Shown here: positions 1 through 4,732 of the stretch, in pieces | Numbering within the stretch: position 1 is the stretch's first letter | Layout of the letters: every line of letters starts with the position of its first letter | Assembly: GCA_025923175.1 (NCBI GenBank) | Contig: JAICGL010000322.1 | Location: 1 to 5,185 of the forward strand | DNA length: 5,185 nucleotides | Origin: Acidimicrobiia bacterium | GTDB taxonomy: Bacteria > Actinomycetota > Acidimicrobiia > IMCC26256 > BP-133 | Reading direction: 5' to 3' | The notes under the pieces: model-generated | Told to the model about the DNA's origin: nothing | Databases searched by the model: none | The model's input: only the letters and a program-made list of their open reading frames with translations | Made by a program: the position numbers and the translations under genes

Positions 1-722
1 ACCGTGTCGATGGTGTCGCGGGTCGTGCCCGGGGCGTCGTGGACGACGGCCCGCTCCTCGCCTACCAGCCGGTTGAACAGCGTCGACTTGCCGACGTTGG
101 GCCGGCCGACGATGGCCACCGAGAAGGGTTTTTCCGGCGTGCCGAGCCCGTCGTCCGTGCCCAGCGCATCGCCGTCGGGCTCCCCCGCTGCAGCGTCGGC
201 GCCCTCCCCCGGTTCGGGCGGCAACTGCTCGACGACGAGGTCGAGCAGGTCGCCGCTTCCCCGGCCGTGCAGTGCCGACACCGGAACGGGGTCGCCGAGG
301 CCGAGCCGGGTGAAGTCCCAGGCATCGCTTTCCCGGTTGGCGTCGTCGACCTTGTTCACCGCCAGCAGCACCGGCTTGCTGGAGCGGCGCAGGATGCCGG
401 CCACGGCTGCATCCTCGTCGGTCGGGCCGACTGCCCCGTCGACCACCAGCACCACCACATCGGCCTCGTCGATCGCCCGCTCCGCCTGGAGGCTGACCTG
501 CCGGGCCAGTGGCTCCTCGGTGCGGATCCACCCGCCGGTGTCGACCACCGAGAAGGCCCGCCCGATCCATTCGGCGTCGAGCACCTTGCGGTCGCGGGTG
601 ACCCCCGGCCGCTCCTCGACGATCGCCTCCCGCCGCCCGACAATGCGGTTGACGAGCGTGCTCTTGCCGACGTTGGGACGGCCGACGACCGCGACGACCG
701 GGAGCCGGGCACGAACTTGCAT
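1..722 (-). CDS. der: Ribosome assembly GTPase Der (EngA), 3' part cut by the window edge
   Basis: Der is a cytoplasmic GTPase with two tandem G domains and a C-terminal KH-like domain, needed for maturation of the 50S ribosomal subunit. The first 240 codons are visible, about half of the usual 440-490 residues. G domain 1 shows the P-loop GRPNVGKST (residues 14-22), switch VTRDR (41-45), DTGG (61-64), NKVD (123-126) and SAL (149-151). A linker rich in Gly, Ala and acidic residues (about 165-198) leads to G domain 2, with a second identical P-loop GRPNVGKST (206-214) and PGTTRDT (231-237). The rest lies beyond the left edge. ATG at 722 is the only sensible start because the P-loop follows 13 residues later; no good Shine-Dalgarno precedes it. 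The gene starts 24 nt after the stop of the DUF512 gene on the same strand, so the two are probably cotranscribed. The duplicated P-loop explains a near-perfect DNA direct repeat (79-107 and 655-683, 25 of 29 bases alike). The two-domain motif pattern makes the identification very secure. Confidence 0.97.
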   Translation of the reverse strand, partial: MQVRARLPVVAVVGRPNVGKSTLVNRIVGRREAIVEERPGVTRDRKVLDAEWIGRAFSVVDTGGWIRTEEPLARQVSLQAERAIDEADVVVLVVDGAVGPTDEDAAVAGILRRSSKPVLLAVNKVDDANRESDAWDFTRLGLGDPVPVSALHGRGSGDLLDLVVEQLPPEPGEGADAAAGEPDGDALGTDDGLGTPEKPFSVAIVGRPNVGKSTLFNRLVGEERAVVHDAPGTTRDTIDT

Positions 723-746
723 GCCCAGCAGCGTAGGGCGAGGGAT

Positions 747-2231
747 CTAGTGAAGCGGTATGGCGGAATCCCCTGCCGGCCGTTGCTCCGCCAGCGCCTC
801 CACGAGGGCGTCGCCACCGGTACCGATGACCTCCACCGGGCGGGGCAGGTCGCCGGGGGCAGAGCCATCGAGGAACACGCCCCGGGACAGCGTCACGTCG
901 GGGAGCAGATAGCGGACCCCGCCGGTCGGTTCCCCTTCGAGGACGGCGGCCACATCGGCGCCGGCGAGGAGGCCGGTGACGGCGATGTTCCCGCCGAAGA
1001 GCCGGTTGGGAACGGGCAGGGCCCGCACCGGCCGGCCCGCCGCCTCAGCCAGGGCGGGCAGTACCGGCTTGAGAACCCGGGCGCCATACTCCCCCGTCAG
1101 AAGCGCCACCTCGCCGGCCTCGCTCGGACCTGCGTTCTTTTTCGACACCCGTCCGTCCAAACAGAACGCCGGTCCTTCGTCGGCGGGCGCCACCGACAGC
1201 CCGACGGCGCCTTCCCGACGGGGCGACCGGTATCCGTCCGCCGGAGCACCGTCCACCCACTGGAAAAACCCGCCCCGGTGAGGTACCTCGACCAGCGAGG
1301 GACGCCCGGCCAGCGCCGCATCCACTTCGGCGAAGAACGTGCGGGCCATCCCGATCCCGTTCTCGTGCTGGGGGAAGCCTTCGTACTCGTCGGCTTCGGG
1401 AAAGGGCCTGCTCGCCATGAGGTAGTACTCGTCGGCAGCGAAGACCATGCGCCGGCCGAGGACGTCGAGGAATGTCTTCTGCCAGCGCTCGATCACGTCC
1501 ATCACCGCTGCCGCCTCGCCGGGGGCGTGGCTCCGCATGTCGGGCTCGGTGTTGTGGGCGCTCACCCCGAGGGGCACGACGCCGACGCTGGCCAGCTCCG
1601 GGAACCGGTCGAGGACGCCGAGGAAGGTGTCGTCGAGCGCGGGACCGTCGTTGACGCCGGGGCAGACGACGACCTGGCCGTGGACCTCCACGCCGTGGTC
1701 GAGCAGGAGCCGCAGCCACCGCAGGCTGGTCGCTCCCCGCCGGTTGCGCAGCAGGCGGGTCCGCAGCTCCGGGTCGGTGGCGTGGATGCTGACGTAGAGC
1801 GGGCCGAGGCCCTCGTCGAGGACCCGCTCCATATCGGCCTCGGTGAAGCGGGTCAGCGTTGTGAAGTTTCCGTAGAGAAATGACAGGCGATAGTCGTCGT
1901 CTTTGACGTAGAGGCTCTTCCGCATGCCCTTGGGCAGCTGGTAGATGAAGCAGAACGGGCAGTGGTTGTCGCAGGTGCGGACCCGGTCGAACAGGGCGCT
2001 GTGGACCTCGGCCCCGAGAGGCTCCCCGTCCCGCTTCGAAACCCGTACAACCCTTTCCAGGCCGCCTCTCCTGACCTCCAGGTCGACCTCCGCCGAGTCG
2101 GCCAGCACCCGGTAGCGGATGACGTCGCGCGGCGCCTCGCCGTTGAGCGTGAGCAGCTCGTCGCCCGGGCGCAGACCGGCGCGCTCGGCCGCCGACCCCG
2201 GCTCCACGCTGACCACTCTGGGGCTCGACAT
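747..2231 (-). CDS. PDZ / radical-SAM-like / DUF512 domain protein of unknown function
   Basis: This is an uncharacterised Fe-S protein of the DUF512 family, 494 residues from the chosen start. Residues about 5-65 form a PDZ-like domain (EPGSAAERAGLRPGDELL at 10-27). Next comes a radical-SAM-type cysteine motif CX3CX2C (C87, C91, C94) inside the family signature TCDNHCPFCFIYQLP, then a TIM-barrel-like region with VSIHATDP (147-154) and a DUF512 part beginning near EYEGFPQHENGIGM (282-295). NRLFGGNIAVTGLL (409-422) and LLPDVTLSRGVFLDG (442-456) are C-terminal family signatures. Residues about 312-370 look like an insertion before the conserved LLTGEYGA stretch. The reaction and substrate are unknown; SAM use is inferred from the cysteine spacing. 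I place the start at ATG 2231, with GAGGTG 6 nt upstream; a GTG at 2240 is in frame but overlaps that Shine-Dalgarno. der follows after 24 nt. From memory, DUF512 genes also sit beside der in some Firmicutes, which suggests a functional link. Family assignment is secure; function is not. Confidence 0.93.
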   Translation of the reverse strand: MSSPRVVSVEPGSAAERAGLRPGDELLTLNGEAPRDVIRYRVLADSAEVDLEVRRGGLERVVRVSKRDGEPLGAEVHSALFDRVRTCDNHCPFCFIYQLPKGMRKSLYVKDDDYRLSFLYGNFTTLTRFTEADMERVLDEGLGPLYVSIHATDPELRTRLLRNRRGATSLRWLRLLLDHGVEVHGQVVVCPGVNDGPALDDTFLGVLDRFPELASVGVVPLGVSAHNTEPDMRSHAPGEAAAVMDVIERWQKTFLDVLGRRMVFAADEYYLMASRPFPEADEYEGFPQHENGIGMARTFFAEVDAALAGRPSLVEVPHRGGFFQWVDGAPADGYRSPRREGAVGLSVAPADEGPAFCLDGRVSKKNAGPSEAGEVALLTGEYGARVLKPVLPALAEAAGRPVRALPVPNRLFGGNIAVTGLLAGADVAAVLEGEPTGGVRYLLPDVTLSRGVFLDGSAPGDLPRPVEVIGTGGDALVEALAEQRPAGDSAIPLH

Positions 2232-2237
2232 TGCTCG

Positions 2238-2243
2238 CACCTC
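2238..2243 (-). promoter_or_regulatory. Shine-Dalgarno GAGGTG of the DUF512 gene
   Basis: GAGGTG lies 6 nt upstream of ATG 2231 on the minus strand and supports that start over the in-frame GTG at 2240, whose codon is part of the site itself. The inverted repeat at 2245-2290 ends one base upstream of this site, so a leader hairpin could affect ribosome access. Confidence 0.6.
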
Positions 2244-2244
2244 A

Positions 2245-2290
2245 CTGGAACTCCGACCGCACCAACCGGAACCTTTCGGTCGTGTTCCAG
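2245..2290. repeat. Imperfect inverted repeat in the divergent intergenic region
   Basis: CTGGAAC (2245-2251) pairs with GTTCCAG (2284-2290). After a small internal bulge (2252-2253 against 2283), CGACCG (2254-2259) pairs with CGGTCG (2277-2282), leaving a 17-nt loop. That gives 13 base pairs in a 46-bp dyad. A second CCGGAAC (2266-2272) in the loop can pair instead with 2284-2290, with one G-U wobble in minus-strand RNA, giving two mutually exclusive folds. The element lies between the two divergent genes and ends next to the DUF512 gene's Shine-Dalgarno. It could be an RNA leader hairpin or a protein operator; the sequence alone does not decide. No U-run follows, so it is not a terminator. 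Confidence 0.55.
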
Positions 2291-2307
2291 TTCGGCGCTC
2301 GCAGCCG

Positions 2308-2313
2308 AGTGTA
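2308..2313 (-). promoter_or_regulatory. Candidate -10 element (TACACT) for the DUF512-der unit
   Basis: TACACT on the minus strand fits the relaxed TANNNT -10 pattern common in high-GC actinobacteria. It would start transcription near 2301 and give a leader of about 70 nt that contains the 2245-2290 inverted repeat. No recognisable -35 hexamer is present at the right spacing, so this is a weak call. Confidence 0.25.
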
Positions 2314-2327
2314 GGAGCGCGAGCCGG

Positions 2328-2333
2328 TACCCT
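2328..2333 (+). promoter_or_regulatory. Candidate -10 element (TACCCT) for a leaderless ispH transcript
   Basis: TACCCT fits TANNNT and ends 8 nt before the ispH ATG at 2342, the distance expected if transcription begins at or within a base or two of the start codon. No Shine-Dalgarno is present just upstream of that ATG; the nearest purine-rich stretch, GTAGGAG at 2311-2317, is over 20 nt away. No good -35 is visible. Both facts suit a leaderless mRNA, which is common in actinobacteria. Confidence 0.35.
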
Positions 2334-2341
2334 CGTATGAG

Positions 2342-3403
2342 ATGGATGTCGAGAAGGTTCTGCTCGCCCGCCCCCGGGGTTTCTGTGCCGGCGTCGAAAT
2401 GGCCATCAAGGCCCTGGCGTGGATGGTGCGGGTCTTCGACCCGCCGGTCTACTGCTACCACGAAATCGTGCATAACCGACTCGTGGTCGAACGCTTCCGG
2501 AACCAGGGTGTGATCTTCGTCGACTCTATTGACGATGTGCCCGACGGAGCCCCGGTGATGCTCTCGGCCCACGGCTCGGCCCCCGACGTCGTGTCGGCCG
2601 CCCGCGACCGGGGCGGGTTCGTGGTCGACGCCGTCTGCCCGCTGGTGACCAAGGTCCACCACGAGGCCCGGGTCCGCGCCGGGAAGGGTTACACGATCCT
2701 CTACGTCGGCCACGCCGGCCATGACGAGGCCGTCGGCACGCTGGCCGAGGCCCCCGCCGCCATGCGGCTCGGCGAGCACGCGCACGAGGTCGACAACGCC
2801 CAGGTCGCGGACCCGACGAAAGTCGCCGTGCTGGCCCAGACGACCCTGGCCCTCGGCGACTGGAAGGGTGTGGTGGAACGGGCTCGGACGAAGTACCCCG
2901 AGTTGTGGACGGCGACCCGCGATGACCTCTGCTTCGCGACCACCAACCGCCAGGCGGCCCTCACCGCCATCGCCAGCCGGGCCGATGCCGTGCTGGTCAT
3001 CGGCAGCGCCAACTCCTCGAACACCCTGGCGCTGGAAAAGGTGGCCAGGAACGTGGGCTGCCCGGTGGTGCAGCGCATCAACGGCGTCGAAGAGCTCGAT
3101 GAGGCGGCCCTGACCGGCGCCCGCATCGTCGGCGTCACGGCCGGGGCCAGCGCCCCTGAGGACGTCGTGCAGGCGGTCATCGCCCGCCTCGCCCCACGAG
3201 AGGGGGTCGAAGAGGTCGACGTGACCGACGAGGAGGAGTACTTCCCGCCGCCCCGCACCCTGCGGGAGGTCATGCCGATCCTCGACACCGTGGCCGCCCT
3301 GGCCACCGGTGGCAGCCCCAAGGTTGCGGCCGCCCTCGGCGGTTCGTTCTCCGCCGACCGGGCCATCAACGCCTCCGACACGCTCGCCGCCCTCAAGGGC
3401 TGA
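2342..3403 (+). CDS. ispH: 4-hydroxy-3-methylbut-2-enyl diphosphate reductase (IspH/LytB)
   Basis: IspH catalyses the last step of the MEP pathway: it reduces HMBPP to IPP and DMAPP with a [4Fe-4S] cluster in the cytoplasm. The 353-residue protein carries the three cluster cysteines, C15 (PRGFCAGV), C99 (AVCPLVTKVHHE) and C197 (DDLCFATTNRQ). Substrate-site motifs are also present: HEIVHNR (40-46), SAHG (75-78), GHAGHDEAVGT (123-133) with the catalytic Glu at 129, QTTL (166-169), GSANSSNT (221-228) and TAGASAP (266-272). The GHDEAVGT form, rather than HPEVEGT as in E. coli, resembles actinobacterial versions. The family core ends near EEYFPPPRTLRE (298-309); about 44 further residues form an Ala-rich C-terminal tail, making the protein longer than the 316-residue E. 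coli enzyme. The ATG at 2342 has no Shine-Dalgarno and may begin a leaderless transcript. The dsbB-like gene follows 3 nt after the stop, so the two are almost certainly cotranscribed. Confidence 0.97.
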   Translation: MDVEKVLLARPRGFCAGVEMAIKALAWMVRVFDPPVYCYHEIVHNRLVVERFRNQGVIFVDSIDDVPDGAPVMLSAHGSAPDVVSAARDRGGFVVDAVCPLVTKVHHEARVRAGKGYTILYVGHAGHDEAVGTLAEAPAAMRLGEHAHEVDNAQVADPTKVAVLAQTTLALGDWKGVVERARTKYPELWTATRDDLCFATTNRQAALTAIASRADAVLVIGSANSSNTLALEKVARNVGCPVVQRINGVEELDEAALTGARIVGVTAGASAPEDVVQAVIARLAPREGVEEVDVTDEEEYFPPPRTLREVMPILDTVAALATGGSPKVAAALGGSFSADRAINASDTLAALKG

Positions 3404-3406
3404 CCC

Positions 3407-4006
3407 GTGACGACCGAGGCCGTCACCCTCTTCCTGGCACTGCTCGCCGTGGGGGCCGAAGTCGCCACGGCGACCGCCGTCGTGCTGTTTGTCGGCGGCC
3501 GGTTCTCACCCACACTGCGGAACCTCGGTCGGCAGGCCGTCGAGGCGGTCGCCCCTTCGGCGCTCAGCCTGGCCGCGGTCGTCGCCGCGGTGTGCACGGC
3601 CGGCAGCCTGTATCTCTCCGAGGTGGCCGAGTTCACGCCCTGCAAGCTGTGCTGGTACCAGCGCTATGCGATGTACCCGCTCGTACCGATCCTTGGGCTG
3701 GCCGCATGGAAGGGCCTCACCCGGCTCAGGCCATACGCCTTCGCCCTGGCGACGATCGGCTCGATGATCAGCGTCTACCACATCCTCGTCGAACGGGGCA
3801 TCGTCAAAGAGAGCACCAGTTGCGACCCGACGAATCCGTGCTCGCTGATCTGGGTGAAGCGCCTCGGATACCTGACGATCCCGACCATGGCGCTGTCGGG
3901 ATTCCTCCTCATCCTCACGCTGCTGGCCGTTTCCTGGGCCCGCAACCGATCTGCCGGATCCTCTGATTCCGAACTCGCCAGGAGTGAAGTGCATGGCCAC
4001 CACTAA
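3407..4006 (+). CDS. dsbB: Disulfide bond formation protein, DsbB/BdbC family
   Basis: This is a membrane disulfide oxidase (199 residues) of the type that reoxidises a thioredoxin-fold partner and passes the electrons to quinone. The active site CKLCWYQR has C79 and C82 just after a membrane segment. The second cysteine pair is C139-X5-C145, followed by GYLTIPTMALSGF (154-166), a layout close to Bacillus BdbC. Hydrophobic segments lie near 5-30, 52-71, 88-103, 108-128 and 157-177. The first is extra relative to four-helix DsbB/BdbC and would put the N terminus outside, with the basic 31-43 stretch inside. The GTG start at 3407 has AAGGG (3395-3399) 7 nt upstream, inside the end of ispH, and sits 3 nt after the ispH stop, suggesting translational coupling. 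The C-terminal codons overlap the next gene by 14 nt. That gene encodes a CPHC thioredoxin-fold protein, its likely redox partner. A VKOR-type oxidase is excluded by the CXLCWYQR signature. Quinone use is inferred from the family. Confidence 0.92.
   Translation: MTTEAVTLFLALLAVGAEVATATAVVLFVGGRFSPTLRNLGRQAVEAVAPSALSLAAVVAAVCTAGSLYLSEVAEFTPCKLCWYQRYAMYPLVPILGLAAWKGLTRLRPYAFALATIGSMISVYHILVERGIVKESTSCDPTNPCSLIWVKRLGYLTIPTMALSGFLLILTLLAVSWARNRSAGSSDSELARSEVHGHH
3980..3984 (+). promoter_or_regulatory. Shine-Dalgarno AGGAG of the CPHC thioredoxin-fold gene
   Basis: AGGAG lies 8 nt upstream of ATG 3993, inside the end of the dsbB-like gene. It favours ATG 3993 over the in-frame GTG at 3984, which overlaps the site. 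Initiation here would be coupled to ribosomes finishing the upstream gene. Confidence 0.65.
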
Positions 4007-4661
4007 GCCGAAGTCGAAGGCCGTCGCCCGCGCTCGCAAGAAGCAGCCACCCTGGCTGTGGATCGGCGTCGCCGGCCTCGTGCTCCTCCTTGCCGTGGCG
4101 GCGATCGTGTCTTCGGGCGGATCCGAAGAAAGGGATCGGTCGGCCCAGGGGGTCGAGGAAATCCGGCCGGTCACCGTCACCGGCACACCGCTGGCCGAAT
4201 TCGAGCCGGGCGGCGCCGACTCCGCCGTGGGGCAGACCATCCCCGAGGTGAAAGGCCAGTCGTTCGACGGCAGTCCGGTCACGATCGGCAACGACGGCCG
4301 GTCGAAGCTCATCGTCTTCGTCGCCCACTGGTGCCCGCACTGCCAGAAGGAGATACCGCTCCTGGCCGACTGGCTGAAATCGAACTCCCTGCCTGGTGGC
4401 GTCGACCTCTACACCGTCTCAACCGGCGTGACAGACAAGCGGCCCAACTACCCGCCTTCGGCATGGCTGGAGAAGGAACGGTGGACAGCCAAGACGCTGG
4501 CGGACTCCGCCGAGCAGCAGGCCGCCGACGCCTTCGGCCTCAGCGCCTTCCCCTACTTCGTAGCCGTCGACGGCTCCGGCAAGGTCGTCGCCCGCACCAG
4601 CGGGGAGATCACCACCGGCCAGTTCGCTGAACTCGCCCAGAGCGCGCTGAGCAACCGCTAA
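3993..4661 (+). CDS. Membrane-anchored thioredoxin-fold (TlpA/DsbA-like) protein with CPHC active site
   Basis: This is a 222-residue extracytoplasmic thiol-disulfide oxidoreductase tethered to the membrane. A basic N terminus (K/R-rich, residues 5-17) precedes one hydrophobic segment (about 21-40), giving a cytoplasm-in, domain-out signal anchor. A variable linker follows, then a thioredoxin/redoxin fold from about 78. The active site is HWCPHC (C114, C117), with the strand LIVFV before it, and a cis-proline motif AFPYFV (P187) followed by VDGSGKVV (192-199). CPHC is the sequence of E. coli DsbA, an oxidant, whereas typical TlpA/ResA reductases carry other dipeptides, so a donor of disulfides is likely. 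The start ATG 3993 has AGGAG 8 nt upstream and overlaps the dsbB-like stop by 14 nt, a strong sign of a functional pair. The overall fold resembles TlpA family proteins (redoxin type) rather than the helical-insert DsbA. A pure reductase role, for example in cytochrome c maturation, remains possible, but no ccd or ccs genes are visible here. Confidence 0.88.
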   Translation: MATTKPKSKAVARARKKQPPWLWIGVAGLVLLLAVAAIVSSGGSEERDRSAQGVEEIRPVTVTGTPLAEFEPGGADSAVGQTIPEVKGQSFDGSPVTIGNDGRSKLIVFVAHWCPHCQKEIPLLADWLKSNSLPGGVDLYTVSTGVTDKRPNYPPSAWLEKERWTAKTLADSAEQQAADAFGLSAFPYFVAVDGSGKVVARTSGEITTGQFAELAQSALSNR

Positions 4662-4695
4662 CCCCTCGTTTCCGGGTATCCGGGCCATCCCTCCT

Positions 4696-4701
4696 TACAA
4701 T
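4696..4701 (+). promoter_or_regulatory. Candidate -10 element (TACAAT) for the AtuA-family gene
   Basis: TACAAT differs from the consensus TATAAT at one base and stands out in this GC-rich sequence. It predicts a transcript start near 4708, about 25 nt before the ATG at 4733. No convincing -35 hexamer is seen 16-19 nt upstream. It would give the downstream gene a promoter independent of the ispH-dsbB unit. Confidence 0.42.
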
Positions 4702-4703
4702 CG

Positions 4704-4728
4704 CCCTCCGGGGGAGGAAACCGGAGGG
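4704..4728 (+). promoter_or_regulatory. Hairpin covering the Shine-Dalgarno of the AtuA-family gene
   Basis: CCCTCCGG (4704-4711) is a perfect 8-bp inverted match of CCGGAGGG (4721-4728), with a 9-nt loop. The right arm contains the Shine-Dalgarno GGAGGG (4723-4728), 4 nt before the ATG. A competing fold pairs CCTCC (4705-4709) with GGAGG (4713-4717) and would leave the Shine-Dalgarno free, though its 3-nt loop is tight. No U-tract follows on either strand, so this is not an intrinsic terminator. The structure could limit translation of read-through RNA. Confidence 0.5.
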
Positions 4729-4732
4729 AAGA

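Noticed and set aside
79..683. Direct DNA repeat (79-107 and 655-683, 25 of 29 bases identical)
   Set aside because: It encodes the two P-loops GRPNVGKST of Der, so it reflects protein domain duplication and not a mobile or regulatory repeat.
39..1883. 614-codon plus-strand open frame antisense to der and the DUF512 gene
   Set aside because: It mirrors two strongly conserved minus-strand genes. Its Arg/Asp/His/Gly/Val-rich translation is typical of antisense reading of GC-rich genes and matches no family I recognise. Its internal repeat (the LADVG..ADD stretches) is only the reverse image of Der's two P-loops.
1853..2785. 310-codon minus-strand open frame spanning the divergent intergenic region and antisense to ispH
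   Set aside because: It overlaps the ispH coding start and the DUF512 N terminus in a different frame, has low-complexity composition and no recognisable domain.
2701..3645. 314-codon minus-strand open frame antisense to ispH and the dsbB-like gene
   Set aside because: Ser/Thr/Ala/Arg-rich shadow frame opposite conserved genes, with no domain.
3506..4312. 268-codon minus-strand open frame antisense to the redox gene pair
   Set aside because: Shadow frame; the plus-strand genes have cysteine motifs, membrane segments and Shine-Dalgarno sites, and this frame has none of these.
4662..4728. Possible intrinsic terminator after the thioredoxin-fold gene
   Set aside because: The CCGG-GTAT-CCGG dyad near 4672-4683 has only 4 bp, and the stronger 4704-4728 stem has no U-tract on either strand.
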